From Bacteroidales bacterium (GTDB taxonomy: Bacteria > Bacteroidota > Bacteroidia > Bacteroidales > UBA932): DNA of 64,000 bases. The notes below the pieces were generated by a model that saw only the letters and a program-made list of their open reading frames with translations, did not search any database and was not told the DNA's origin. A program made the position numbers and the translations under genes. Positions 32,800 to 41,929 of the stretch are shown piece after piece. Positions within the stretch are counted from its first letter, which is position 1. Each line of letters opens with the position of its first letter. The stretch lies in assembly GCA_016287875.1 (NCBI GenBank), contig JAEEXQ010000002.1, positions 24,756 to 88,755 of the forward strand, written 5' to 3'.

Positions 32800-35700
32800 A
32801 TGGCATTAGCAGACATCATCAAAGCTCTGTTCGGTTCAAAGGCAGATCGCGACTACAAGGCAGTCAAGCCGCTCCTGAACAAGATCCTTTCATCATACGA
32901 AGAAATTGACAAATTGTCAGCGGACGAGCTCCGCGCACATTCGGCGAAATTACGTGCATATCTGCGCGAGGTCGAGAAGCCTTTCGAGGACCGTATAGCC
33001 CAGATCCGTCTCGAGCTCGACAAGGACATCCCCGTCTCCGAAAAGGAGAAGCTCGCCACAGAGTCCGACAAACTCGTCAAGGATGAAGATGAGGCCATAG
33101 AGAAGGCTCTCAACGAGATTCTTCCCGAAGCTTTCGCCATAGTGAAGTCCACCGCCCGCCGCCTCGCCCAGAACGAGAGCATCACCGTCGTTGCCAACGA
33201 TTTCGACCGCAACCTCGCCGCCACTCACGACTTCGTGACCATCGATGGCGACAAAGCCATCTACCGCAACAAATGGATGGCCGGAGGCAACGAAATCACC
33301 TGGGATATGGTGCACTACGACGTGCAGCTCATCGGCGGTATAGCCCTCCACGAGGGCAAGATTGCGGAAATGGCCACCGGTGAAGGTAAGACCCTGGTCG
33401 CAACCCTCCCGGTTTTCCTGAACGCGCTTGCAGGCAAGGGCGTCCACGTGGTCACCGTCAACGACTACCTGTCGAAGCGTGACTCCGAGTGGATGGGGCC
33501 CCTCTATATGTTCCACGGTCTCAGCGTGGACTGTATCGACAAGCACCAGCCCAACTCCGACGCACGCCGCCGTGCCTATGAATGCGATATCACCTTCGGT
33601 ACCAACAACGAGTTCGGTTTCGACTATCTGCGCGACAATATGGCCATCAACACCGATGACCTCGTGCAGCGCAAGCACCACTATGCCATCGTGGACGAGG
33701 TCGACTCCGTGCTCATCGACGATGCCCGTACCCCGCTCATCATCTCCGGCCCCGTGGCCAAGGCCGAGGACGACGGCCAGTATATGGAATTCCGTCCCTA
33801 TGTTGAAAGGCTCTACCAGGCCCAGCGTACCTTGGTGAACCAGGTGCTGAACGATGCCAAGAAAGCTATCGCGGCCGGTGACGAGGAAGAGGGAGGAAAG
33901 CTCCTCCTGCGTGCCCACAAGGGCCTTCCCAAATATTCCCCGCTTATCAAGTTCCTCAGCGAGCAGGGTATGAAAGTGCTGCTGCAGAAGGCCGAGAACT
34001 ACTATATGCAGGATAACGAAAGGGAGATGCCTGTGGTTACCGACCCTCTGTACTTCGTGATCAACGAGCAGCTCCACTCCGTCGATATGACCGACAAGGG
34101 CCACGAGGTCCTGGCCAACGCCGTTGGGGACGATGATTTCTTCGTCATCCCCGACGTGGGCAGCGGAATCGCCACCATACAGAATGCCGGCGGACTCTCC
34201 CTGGAAGAGAAGCAGCGCCGCAAGGATGCCCTGATGGAGGATTTCTCCCTCAAGAGCGAGCGTATCCATACCGTAAACCAGCTGCTCAAGGCCTACACGA
34301 TGTTCGAGAAGGATATCGACTACATCATCGTGGACGGCAAGATCAAGATCGTCGACGAGCAGACCGGACGCGTTATGGAAGGCCGCCGCTGGAGCGACGG
34401 TCTGCACCAGGCCGTAGAAGCCAAGGAAAACGTCAAGGTCGAGGCTGCAACCCAGACCTTTGCGACCATCACCCTGCAGAACTACTTCAGGATGTATCAC
34501 AAGCTTTCCGGTATGACCGGTACGGCCGAGACCGAGGCAGGTGAGTTCTGGAGCATCTACAAGCTGGACGTGATGGTGATCCCGACCAACCGTCCGGTTA
34601 TCCGCGACGACCAGGACGACCTCATCTACAAGACTAAGAAAGCCAAATATGCAGCCGTCATCAACCGCATAGTGGAACTCTCTTCCGCCGGGCGTCCGGT
34701 GCTGGTGGGTACCACCGATGTCGAGACTTCCGAACTGCTGAGCCGCATGCTCAAGATGCGTGGCATACGTCATAACGTCTTGAATGCGAAGGAGAATGCC
34801 AGGGAGGCGGAAATCGTCGCCCAGGCCGGCCAGAGCAGCACAGTTACCATCGCCACCAATATGGCCGGCCGTGGTACCGACATCAAGCTTTCGCCCGAGG
34901 TGAAGGCCGCCGGCGGCCTTGCCATCATCGGTACCGAGCGTCACGACAGCCGCCGTGTCGACCGTCAGCTCCGAGGCCGAAGCGGCCGTCAGGGAGATCC
35001 CGGTTCTTCGGTGTTCTACATTTCCCTCGAAGATAAGCTGATGCGGCTTTTCGGTTCCGAGCGCATAGCCAGCGTGGTTGACCGTCTGGGAATGAAGGAT
35101 GACGAGGCCCTCGAGAGCTCAATGCTGTCCTCCACCATCGAACGCGCCCAGAAGAAGGTCGAAGAGAACAACTTCGGCATACGTAAGCGCCTGCTCGAAT
35201 ATGACGATGTGATGAACTATCAGCGCGAGGCCATCTACTCCCGCCGCCGCAATGCTATCAGCGGCGAGAAGATCGAGATCGACCTCAGCAATATGATGAT
35301 AGATACCGCATCCCTTATCGTGGACCAGTGCAAGGGAATGGAATTCGACGAGTTCCAGGAGACCTTGATGGCCAAGCTTTCGATAGATGCCGGTTTCGAC
35401 GCCGACTTCTACTCCCACGCCAAGGATGACGAGATAGTGAATGCCCTCATCAAGCATATGCAGGAGGTTTACGGCCGCAGGATGTCCGTGCTGGTCGAGA
35501 AGCTTTCTCCTATCATCAAGAATGTCTATGAGAAGCAGGGACAGATGTACCAGAACATCGCCATTCCCGTTTCCGACGGCCGTAAGACTATGACGGTGTC
35601 GGTGAACCTCGAGAAGGCCTACAACAGCGAGGGCCGCGAGGTCGGCAAGACTCTCAGCAAGAACATCATACTATATCAGATCGACGAGCATTGGAAGCAG

Positions 35701-36078
35701 CATCTGCGCGATATGGACGACCTCAAGCAGAGCGTCCAGAATGCTTCCTACGAGCAGAAGGATCCTATAGTGGTGTACAAGCTGGAGAGCTACAACCTCT
35801 TTGCCTCGATGCTTGAATCCCTGAACCAGGATGTGCTCAGTTTCCTCTTGCGTGCCTTCGTGCCGCTGCGCGATGCTTCCGAGGCGGGCAACCGCCCTGC
35901 TATGCGTCCCCGCCAGGATATGTCCACCCTGCAGGCAGGCCGCCAGGACCTCACGACCAACGGCGAGCAGAGGCCCAACGGCCCCGTGAAGGTCGAGAAG
36001 AAGATAGGGCGCAACGAGCCTTGCCCTTGCGGCAGCGGCCTCAAGTACAAGAATTGCCACGGAAAGGGCCTAGTGTAG
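32800..36078 (+). CDS. secA: Preprotein translocase ATPase SecA
   Basis: Motor that drives secretory proteins through SecYEG. 1092 aa, longer than the 900 aa E. coli protein, as usual in Bacteroidota, with an insertion around residues 320-430 ([18 protein letters not shown]...[13 protein letters not shown]). Walker [15 protein letters not shown] (about 190), DEAD-type [20 protein letters not shown] (about 302), [13 protein letters not shown] (about 687), and the C-terminal SEC-C zinc motif [16 protein letters not shown]. Followed 21 bases on by a bactofilin gene. Confidence 0.97.
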   Translation: MALADIIKALFGSKADRDYKAVKPLLNKILSSYEEIDKLSADELRAHSAKLRAYLREVEKPFEDRIAQIRLELDKDIPVSEKEKLATESDKLVKDEDEAIEKALNEILPEAFAIVKSTARRLAQNESITVVANDFDRNLAATHDFVTIDGDKAIYRNKWMAGGNEITWDMVHYDVQLIGGIALHEGKIAEMATGEGKTLVATLPVFLNALAGKGVHVVTVNDYLSKRDSEWMGPLYMFHGLSVDCIDKHQPNSDARRRAYECDITFGTNNEFGFDYLRDNMAINTDDLVQRKHHYAIVDEVDSVLIDDARTPLIISGPVAKAEDDGQYMEFRPYVERLYQAQRTLVNQVLNDAKKAIAAGDEEEGGKLLLRAHKGLPKYSPLIKFLSEQGMKVLLQKAENYYMQDNEREMPVVTDPLYFVINEQLHSVDMTDKGHEVLANAVGDDDFFVIPDVGSGIATIQNAGGLSLEEKQRRKDALMEDFSLKSERIHTVNQLLKAYTMFEKDIDYIIVDGKIKIVDEQTGRVMEGRRWSDGLHQAVEAKENVKVEAATQTFATITLQNYFRMYHKLSGMTGTAETEAGEFWSIYKLDVMVIPTNRPVIRDDQDDLIYKTKKAKYAAVINRIVELSSAGRPVLVGTTDVETSELLSRMLKMRGIRHNVLNAKENAREAEIVAQAGQSSTVTIATNMAGRGTDIKLSPEVKAAGGLAIIGTERHDSRRVDRQLRGRSGRQGDPGSSVFYISLEDKLMRLFGSERIASVVDRLGMKDDEALESSMLSSTIERAQKKVEENNFGIRKRLLEYDDVMNYQREAIYSRRRNAISGEKIEIDLSNMMIDTASLIVDQCKGMEFDEFQETLMAKLSIDAGFDADFYSHAKDDEIVNALIKHMQEVYGRRMSVLVEKLSPIIKNVYEKQGQMYQNIAIPVSDGRKTMTVSVNLEKAYNSEGREVGKTLSKNIILYQIDEHWKQHLRDMDDLKQSVQNASYEQKDPIVVYKLESYNLFASMLESLNQDVLSFLLRAFVPLRDASEAGNRPAMRPRQDMSTLQAGRQDLTTNGEQRPNGPVKVEKKIGRNEPCPCGSGLKYKNCHGKGLV

Positions 36079-36099
36079 AAATCAAATAACACCGCACAT

Positions 36100-36516
36100 A
36101 TGATTAACAACAACAAACCATCAGCTCCCGTAGTGGACGCAAACATTGTCAGCCACATCTCTTCTGGAACCATAGTCAAAGGAGAGATTTCGTCGGTTGC
36201 CGACATCCGCGTCGACGGGGCGGTCCAGGGAAAGGTCTTCTCCAAAGGCCGCGTGGTAGTGGGAGAGGAAGCCTGCCTCACCGGGACCCTGGCTTGCAAC
36301 AATGTCGATTTCTGGGGAAAAATCGAAGGGGATGTCTATGTCAAGGACACTTTCTCCCTTAAAGGTACTGCGGCAGTCAACGGTAACATTCACGTACGCC
36401 GTCTCCAGGTGGAGATGGGCGCACAGATCAATGGCACCTGCAGCATGATTACCGAAGAGGATTACGATACATTCGTCAAGGACGTAATCACCACCGACGC
36501 ACCCGAGATCGACTAA
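36100..36516 (+). CDS. Bactofilin (polymer-forming cytoskeletal protein)
   Basis: 138 aa. Repetitive short beta strands of the right-handed beta-helix: VSHISSGTIVKGEISSVADIRVDGAVQGKVFSKGRVVVGEEACLTG and the VDFWGKIEGDVYVKDTFSLKGTAAVNGNIHV run (about 65-100). Polymerises into filaments at the membrane, linked in other bacteria to wall synthesis and cell shape. Cotranscribed with secA by spacing (21 bases); followed by a terminator inside the convergent zinc-ribbon gene. Confidence 0.93.
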   Translation: MINNNKPSAPVVDANIVSHISSGTIVKGEISSVADIRVDGAVQGKVFSKGRVVVGEEACLTGTLACNNVDFWGKIEGDVYVKDTFSLKGTAAVNGNIHVRRLQVEMGAQINGTCSMITEEDYDTFVKDVITTDAPEID

Positions 36517-36524
36517 GCCATTGC

Positions 36525-36902
36525 TCAGCCGAATTCCGGAGCCCGCCTGAGATTGTACAGGCGGGCTTCGGTTTTATTGTAGCTGATGTCGAAGCAGCGG
36601 TACTCGTGACGTCCGTTGCGACGTTTGCAGAATCCTGTCACATATTCGTCGCGGAATCCCATCTCGCCCAGAGCCAGTATTTCCGGGGCTTTCTCTTTGG
36701 AGTCCAGCATCATTTCCAGAATCTTGTAATTCCTCCACAAGGCGCCGAAAACCCTTTCCTTTCGGCGTTTCTCGGAGAGGGTTATATGATTGTGCCACTC
36801 GTTCTTGCATCTGCCGCAGCAGAATATCTTGTCCGTCCTTCCGGACAATGGGGCACCGCAGTTTATGCAGCGCTTCTGCTCGTATTTGTCCTTGTTGTCC
36901 AT
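36525..36902 (-). CDS. Small zinc-ribbon protein of unknown function
   Basis: 125 aa from the ATG at 36902 (the track start 36992 includes the leader). A treble-clef/zinc-ribbon at about 10-35: RCINCGAPLSGRTDKIFCCGRCKNEWHN, i.e. CxxC and CxxxC/CGRC pairs, then a helical stretch (EKRRKERVFGALWRNYKILEMML) and a conserved C-terminal block GYNKTEARLYNLRRA-like. Such proteins are widespread in Bacteroidota without known role; nucleic-acid binding is plausible. Its last codons overlap the secA-bactofilin terminator on the other strand. Confidence 0.8.
   Translation of the reverse strand: MDNKDKYEQKRCINCGAPLSGRTDKIFCCGRCKNEWHNHITLSEKRRKERVFGALWRNYKILEMMLDSKEKAPEILALGEMGFRDEYVTGFCKRRNGRHEYRCFDISYNKTEARLYNLRRAPEFG
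36541..36576 (+). terminator. secA-bactofilin terminator, embedded in the zinc-ribbon coding region
   Basis: GCCCGCCTG (36541-36549) / CAGGCGGGC (36558-36566) with an eight-base loop, then TTCGGTTTTA. It lies 24 bases after the bactofilin stop and inside the last 20 codons of the opposite gene. Confidence 0.75.
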
Positions 36903-36959
36903 CGCTTTTTTTTTGTTCCTAATATGGGAATCATCCGTGTAAAAGAAAAAAATATCGGC

Positions 36960-36967
36960 CAAACTTA
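36960..36967 (-). promoter_or_regulatory. -7 promoter box (TAAGTTTG) of the zinc-ribbon gene
   Basis: Minus strand TAAGTTTG, leader of about 50 bases to the ATG at 36902. Confidence 0.5.
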
Positions 36968-37076
36968 AATTATTTAAAGTTTTGGCGGACAATCAATTAT
37001 TTCTTATGCACCGTTTAAAACTTAAATAATACCGTCGCAAACAGCTAAAATGAGAATTGTTTCCGATGATTCTTTG

Positions 37077-37112
37077 GTCCGGGCCGGACGATGCGGTTCC
37101 TTTGCATCGGAC
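37077..37112 (+). promoter_or_regulatory. Competing hairpins upstream of ssb
   Basis: GTCCG (37077-37081) can pair with CGGAC at 37085-37089 or with CGGAC at 37108-37112; GATGC (37090-37094) can pair with GCATC (37104-37108). A weak box TTCCTTTG lies at 37097-37104. The arrangement could be an operator or an mRNA structure; the function is not known. Confidence 0.35.
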
Positions 37113-37128
37113 AAATAAACCAAAGATT

Positions 37129-37476
37129 ATGGAACAGATCAACAAAATCGAATTGCGCGGCCTCGTGGGGACAGTGAAGCTCCAGGTGGTCGGAGAGAAG
37201 AAGGTGGCGCGTTTCACGGTGGCCACCAGCCTGGCGTACAACGACAAGACCGGCGCCGCCGTCATCGAGACACAGTGGCACAATGTCAATGCCTGGGAAG
37301 GTAAGTATATTAATTGTCTGGAGCGCCTGCGCAAGGGCGACAAGGTTGGCCTGATAGGCAGGCTGCGCTACACCAAGTTCACCGGCTCCGACGGCCAGGA
37401 ACACAACTCCACCGAAATCCTCGCCAACAGGCTTATAATAATAGAGGACGAAGATGTGCTTCAGTGCGAAATGTAG
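37129..37476 (+). CDS. ssb: Single-stranded DNA-binding protein (OB fold), short form
   Basis: 115 aa from the ATG at 37129 (MEQINKIELRGLVGTVKL); the track start 37057 is in the leader. One OB fold with IELRGLVGTV, AVIETQWHNVNAWEG (about 45) and RLRKGDKVGLIGRLRYTKFTGSDGQ (about 65-90), the SSB signature in the form seen in Bacteroidota accessory SSBs. It lacks the acidic C-terminal DDDIPF tip that recruits partners in classical SSB, so a secondary role is likely. Its 3' end overlaps the first pilus-locus gene by 23 bases. Confidence 0.85.
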   Translation: MEQINKIELRGLVGTVKLQVVGEKKVARFTVATSLAYNDKTGAAVIETQWHNVNAWEGKYINCLERLRKGDKVGLIGRLRYTKFTGSDGQEHNSTEILANRLIIIEDEDVLQCEM

Positions 37477-39322
37477 TCTGCTGCTGCTCTTCTGTGCCGC
37501 GCTCGCAGGGTGCGCCGGGGCACGGAAAGCGCAGACGGCCAGGTCCGGGGCCTATGTCCCGGGGCTGGCCTTGGCAGACGATGCACAAATGCCCGACGTG
37601 CCGGCCGGAAAGCTCGTAAGCGATACGATGGTGGTAAAGGATTCCGAAGGGAGATATCTGTCCGTGATGAGAGCGGTGCGTGATGAAAATGGAGATATGG
37701 TTGCCAGCGACGTGATTTTACCGTCGATAGTCGTAGCATCTTTCAGGAATGTGGCGGAAAGGCAGGGAGTCGTGGACCTGAGATTCGATATAGAAGTTCC
37801 GGCGGAACTGACCGACAGCCGTTGGCAGATCAGGCTCACTCCGGTGATGCATATAGGAGGGGACAGCGTTCCGCTGGATCCTGTGTTCATAACGGGAAAG
37901 CATTACCGCGCAGCGCAGCTTAGAGGATATGAGAGATACTCGCGATTCGAAGGAAAGATTGTGACGGATAGCTCCCTTTTTATACATACGAGGGAACTGG
38001 AACTCTTCCTAAGCAGGAATGTGCCCGGGCTTTACGGGCGCTCCGCCTTCGGGATAAGCGACAGGGAGGCCGCCGAGCACTACACCGACCAATTCCGCAA
38101 GAGACTCAACAGCAGGAGGGTAGGGCGACGGGAGAAGATGTTCCGCAGATATGTGAAATCCCCCATACGGACCGAGGCTCTAAGGCTGGATACCGTGGTG
38201 GCTGCCGACGGAGGAAACATACGTTACAGCTACGTGCAGACCTTGGGCGCGGGTCCGGATCTGAAGAAAGTCGAACTGGACCTGTCCGGCAGTATCTACG
38301 AAGAGGACAAGGTGCTGTGCGAACTGCCTAAATCCGGGCTGCTCACCTTCTATATCAGTTCTCTGTCGTCTTTCGCGGACACCAGGGAGAAGTTCCTTAC
38401 CAAGGTCGTGGAAAGGTCGGTCAGCGACCGGAACAGCTGTTATATCGAGTTCCGGGCCGGGAAATCCGACATTAAGGAGGAACTTGGGTCCAATTTCGGC
38501 GAGATGGCGCGCATCAAGCGCAGCATACGCCAGATACTCGGCGACGACAGGTTCGACCTTGATTCCGTGGTGATAACGGCCTACGCGTCCCCGGAAGGGT
38601 CGTCTGCGGCCAACGCAAGCCTGGCCTTGCGCCGCGCCGGGGCCGCTTCGGCCTTCTTCTCCGACTACACCCGCTTCCTTTCGGACAGCCTGTCTTCCGG
38701 AGGGCCTCCTCCCGAAGTGCGCTTCGTCTCCCACGGCGGAGGCGAGAACTGGGAACTGCTCGGCAAGCTGGTGAAGAACGACACCGTGCTGGGCCCCCGC
38801 GACAGGAAAGCCTGCCTCGAACGTATGGAAATCAAGGATCCGGATGCCCGGGAAAGGGCCCTGCACGGCCTGGCGTGCTATCCCTACCTGCGTCGCAGAC
38901 TCTACCCCAAGCTGCGTATGGTGCGCTTCGACTTCAGCCTCCACCGCAAGGGTCAGCAGAAAGACACCATCCACACCACGATCCCGGACACGCTCTACCG
39001 CCGGGGGGTGAAGGCCCTCTGCGAAAGGAAGTACGAGGAAGCCCTGGCCCTGCTGCTGCCTTACCGCGACTACAACACCGCGCTGGCCTTCCTTTCGCTT
39101 GGCAAGAACCATAATGCGATGCAGATACTCCGCAGCCTGACGCCCAGCCCGGATACCAACTATATGATGGCCATAGTCTATTCCCGTTTCGGCGACGACC
39201 GCAATGCCGTGCGGCATTATCTGGACGCCTGCGCCGAAGACCACAACTACGTGTTCCGGGGAAGCCTCGACCCTGAGATCGGCCGTCTGCTCAACAAGTA
39301 TGACCTGAAGCTTTACGATTGA
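37454..39322 (+). CDS. OmpA-like lipoprotein of a fimbrillin locus (DUF3868-like N-terminus, TPR-like C-terminus)
   Basis: 622 aa. Lipoprotein signal MCFSAKCSLLLLFCAALAGC. About 85-160 is a beta domain like DUF3868 (SIVVASFRNVAERQGVVDLRFDIEV...LTPVMHIGGDSVPLDPVFITGKHYRA). About 335-430 is an OmpA C-like fold (YIEFRAGKSDIKEELGSNFGEM...VVITAYASPEGSSAANASLALRRAGA), which in that family binds peptidoglycan. The last 110 residues are helical and TPR-like (KYEEALALLLPYRDYNTALAFL). Proteins of this make-up accompany fimbrial operons in Bacteroidales and probably anchor or assemble the pilus at the outer membrane. First gene of the locus, two bases before the FimB/Mfa2 gene. Confidence 0.8.
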   Translation: MCFSAKCSLLLLFCAALAGCAGARKAQTARSGAYVPGLALADDAQMPDVPAGKLVSDTMVVKDSEGRYLSVMRAVRDENGDMVASDVILPSIVVASFRNVAERQGVVDLRFDIEVPAELTDSRWQIRLTPVMHIGGDSVPLDPVFITGKHYRAAQLRGYERYSRFEGKIVTDSSLFIHTRELELFLSRNVPGLYGRSAFGISDREAAEHYTDQFRKRLNSRRVGRREKMFRRYVKSPIRTEALRLDTVVAADGGNIRYSYVQTLGAGPDLKKVELDLSGSIYEEDKVLCELPKSGLLTFYISSLSSFADTREKFLTKVVERSVSDRNSCYIEFRAGKSDIKEELGSNFGEMARIKRSIRQILGDDRFDLDSVVITAYASPEGSSAANASLALRRAGAASAFFSDYTRFLSDSLSSGGPPPEVRFVSHGGGENWELLGKLVKNDTVLGPRDRKACLERMEIKDPDARERALHGLACYPYLRRRLYPKLRMVRFDFSLHRKGQQKDTIHTTIPDTLYRRGVKALCERKYEEALALLLPYRDYNTALAFLSLGKNHNAMQILRSLTPSPDTNYMMAIVYSRFGDDRNAVRHYLDACAEDHNYVFRGSLDPEIGRLLNKYDLKLYD

Positions 39323-39323
39323 T

Positions 39324-40121
39324 ATGAGAACCCTGAGCATATGTATGCTGGCCGTTCTTGCGGCGGCTTGCACGGTGAAGGAAGACAGGAACTGGTGTCC
39401 TGCCTTGTGCGTGGTGTATTCCGATGGCTATGTGGCCGAGGGCTGTCCCGGGGAACTTACCTGCAGCATCTCCTCCGAGTCGCACGGGAAGCTGGATTCG
39501 GGCACAGGAAGCATTTCCAGCTTCTCCGAAAAGGGAAATATGGTTTTCGAGGTGCCCCGCAACGAGAATGTGTTCGTGGACGTGTTCTGTGGGGTCAGCT
39601 CGATGACACTGACGGAGTCCGCGCTCCGTATCCCTATGGGATTCTGCTGCGACGGCATCTATTCCGGGCACGGCAGCCTGATGATCACCGGCGAGGTGGG
39701 GGAGGCCGGACTCCCTATCCATAAGGACTATGCGCGCCTGACCTTGGTGCTGGATGCCGGCCAGGACGACGGAGACCCGCTGTATCTGCGTATCCTCGGG
39801 AACGTGGACGGATACACCCTCCCTGGCGGCCGTCCGCACAGGGGCGAGTTCGATTACCGCCCTCCGGAAATAGGCTCCGGGGTATTCCGGGCGCTGATTC
39901 CACGTCAGTCCGATGATTCCCTGACCCTGGAAATATGCCGCCGGGACGACGGCTCCAGGGTGGCTCTCTGCTATCTTGGGAAAAGCATACTGGACCTGGG
40001 CTATGACTGGGAGCGCCCGGACCTAATGGACCTGGATGTGACCATAAGTATGAACGAACTGAGTTTCGGCATCGAAATAGTCCCCTGGGAAGAAAACGAC
40101 GACAACAATATCACTTTATAA
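39324..40121 (+). CDS. FimB/Mfa2 family pilus anchor lipoprotein
   Basis: 265 aa. Signal MRTLSICMLAVLAAACTVKEDRNWCP: lipobox AAAC followed by the KEDRxxCP block typical of FimB/Mfa2 proteins. In Porphyromonas the Mfa2/FimB anchor sits at the pilus base in the outer membrane, starts polymerisation and limits length. Two transthyretin-like beta domains are expected; the C-terminal IVPWEENDDNN matches the family end. Next gene, the fimbrillin, starts 12 bases on. Confidence 0.88.
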   Translation: MRTLSICMLAVLAAACTVKEDRNWCPALCVVYSDGYVAEGCPGELTCSISSESHGKLDSGTGSISSFSEKGNMVFEVPRNENVFVDVFCGVSSMTLTESALRIPMGFCCDGIYSGHGSLMITGEVGEAGLPIHKDYARLTLVLDAGQDDGDPLYLRILGNVDGYTLPGGRPHRGEFDYRPPEIGSGVFRALIPRQSDDSLTLEICRRDDGSRVALCYLGKSILDLGYDWERPDLMDLDVTISMNELSFGIEIVPWEENDDNNITL

Positions 40122-40133
40122 ACATTCAATACA

Positions 40134-40943
40134 ATGAAAAAGACATTTTTTATCGTGTCTGCGGTACTGGCCGCAGCAGTGCTTCCTTCGTGCAAGAAGG
40201 AAGACTCTCCATCAGTTTCAGAAATCCGTTTCAAGGTGCACGACACCGACATTTCCACCAAGGTGAGCGCAGTTACCGAACTAAGCTCATTCAACGTGCT
40301 GGCCACTACTGGAAGCGCCGGCAGCGAGACCAGGAAATGGGATGCCGTGGCTACCAAGTCCGGCAGCAGCTACGGGACTCAGAAATACTGGCCCGCCACC
40401 AATCCTTCCTACCATTTCTACGCCAGCAACGCCGCCATCACCTTCGCTCAGGCAGGTGCCACCGTGCAGGCGAACGGCAACGGCGACCTGGTCTGCGCCT
40501 ATCTGGAAACGTCCACGCACAATGCACCCAATACGCTGAACTTCATACATCCCCAGGCCCGGGTGGGAAGCGTCACCACCAGCGTAGGCAACGGCTATAC
40601 CGTGTCCGGAGTGAGCATGTATCTGGCCAATGTCAAGGAATCCGGAAAATACAACATACGCACCGCCGAGTGGTCGGATTGTGCCAATACCGAGAAGATC
40701 ACCCTGGCCAGCGGCAGCAACGACAAATACCTTGTGCCCGGGTCGTACGTGATGTATGTGACATACACTCTCGCCAAAGGGGATTATAGCGGCACTTTCA
40801 CCAAGAACGGCACCATACAGCTCAGCCAGGGAAAGATCAACAACATCACCGTCACCTTCGCCAACGATCCGGCAGTGTCCGTGGGCTTCAGCGTGAGCGT
40901 GACGCCTTGGGAAGCCAAACCAGTCAGCCTCACCCTTTCATAA
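40134..40943 (+). CDS. Fimbrillin family major pilin (type V pilus)
   Basis: 269 aa. Lipoprotein signal MKKTFFIVSAVLAAAVLPSC. Fimbrillin marks: IRFKVHDTDISTKVSAVTELSSFNVLAT (about 30-58), the STK preceding the mature domain, WPATNPSYHFYASNA (about 83-97), and the C-terminal FSVSVTPWEAKPVSLTLS. Type V pilins are exported as lipoproteins, cleaved after Arg/Lys by a surface protease and joined by strand exchange; here Lys48 or a nearby Arg could be the site. Smallest structural member of the locus, so the best candidate for the shaft subunit. Confidence 0.87.
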   Translation: MKKTFFIVSAVLAAAVLPSCKKEDSPSVSEIRFKVHDTDISTKVSAVTELSSFNVLATTGSAGSETRKWDAVATKSGSSYGTQKYWPATNPSYHFYASNAAITFAQAGATVQANGNGDLVCAYLETSTHNAPNTLNFIHPQARVGSVTTSVGNGYTVSGVSMYLANVKESGKYNIRTAEWSDCANTEKITLASGSNDKYLVPGSYVMYVTYTLAKGDYSGTFTKNGTIQLSQGKINNITVTFANDPAVSVGFSVSVTPWEAKPVSLTLS

Positions 40944-40946
40944 GCT

Positions 40947-41927
40947 ATGGAAAGGCCGACTATACTGCTGATGATTTTGCTCCTGTGCGGATGCGATCCT
41001 TCACAGGTGCAGGTCCCGGACCACGGGTTTCCGGGGGATGCCCCGCCTTTGGCCTTCGCCGTCAGCAAGGCAGGCGGCGCCTGGCCTGATGCGGCTATGT
41101 CGGAATTCCATTATCTGACATACGACTACAACCTGGGCAGCTGGAGCGGGGAACTGGGCGGCACGGCCGTGCTGGACGAAGAGAGGGGAAGCTTCCATCC
41201 CTCCGATGCAATGAACATCTACTGGCCCGAGGGCAAGCGTTACGCCTTCTTCGCCGCCGGGTATAACGAGAATCTGCCTGTAAGCCCGTCCGTGGTGGAA
41301 TTCGGCTCGGGGATGATGCTCTACAGTTCGGGTTCATCCGCCCTCCTTAGCCTGCGTAATCCGGGCCACGATGTGGACTGGCTGGCAGGCAAAGCCCTGC
41401 AGCAGGCAAGTTCCGAAGAAGTGCCCCTGTGCTTCCGGCATATACTGTCCCGCATAAGCGGACTGCGCTTCGACCTCTCGGACTACAAGGCCTGGATGCG
41501 GGAAAAGGAACTGGAAACATTGAGGATAGAGTCGATGGGCTGCTCTCTTAGCGACGTGGATGAGCAGGTGTTCATATTCACTATGGACGATGGCAATCTC
41601 TTCCTCAAAGAAAGCTGGGATTATACGGCCGCCGCACTGCATACGCTGGATGGCCGGCGCCGGCTCGACCAGACAAGCGGCGCGGTGCCGGTGGAATACT
41701 ACGCTTTCCCCGGAACGCACTGCTTCCGGATGCGCTTCTGCCTGCTGAACAGGTCTGGCAACCAGGTGGTGGACGACAGGATGCTCAGCGGCAATCTTAC
41801 CCTGCCTATGGGCAGCGACTGCGAACTAAGAATCAAGATAGTCCCCGACGACGGCCCCCTCCGTATTGAAGTGGCTGCCAGCCTTCCGGGCTGGAACCAG
41901 GGCGGAGAGGGGACGGTGTCCGAATAA
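40947..41927 (+). CDS. Second fimbrillin family (minor/accessory) pilin lipoprotein
   Basis: 326 aa. Signal MERPTILLMILLLCGC (short, lipobox LLCGC). Fimbrillin-like blocks: FAVSKAGGAWPDAAMSEFHYLTYDY, DAMNIYWPEGKRYAFFAAGYNE (about 85-105, parallel to WPATNPSYHFYA in the previous gene) and VPLCFRHILSRISGLRFDLSD (about 155). C-terminal LRIEVAASLPGWNQG resembles VSVTPW of the main pilin. Three bases after the fimbrillin stop. Likely a minor subunit near the tip. Confidence 0.78.
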   Translation: MERPTILLMILLLCGCDPSQVQVPDHGFPGDAPPLAFAVSKAGGAWPDAAMSEFHYLTYDYNLGSWSGELGGTAVLDEERGSFHPSDAMNIYWPEGKRYAFFAAGYNENLPVSPSVVEFGSGMMLYSSGSSALLSLRNPGHDVDWLAGKALQQASSEEVPLCFRHILSRISGLRFDLSDYKAWMREKELETLRIESMGCSLSDVDEQVFIFTMDDGNLFLKESWDYTAAALHTLDGRRRLDQTSGAVPVEYYAFPGTHCFRMRFCLLNRSGNQVVDDRMLSGNLTLPMGSDCELRIKIVPDDGPLRIEVAASLPGWNQGGEGTVSE

Positions 41928-41929
41928 CA

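Noticed and set aside
32950-34944. 664 aa minus-strand ORF opposite secA
   Set aside because: Shadow of secA; no recognisable domain or promoter.
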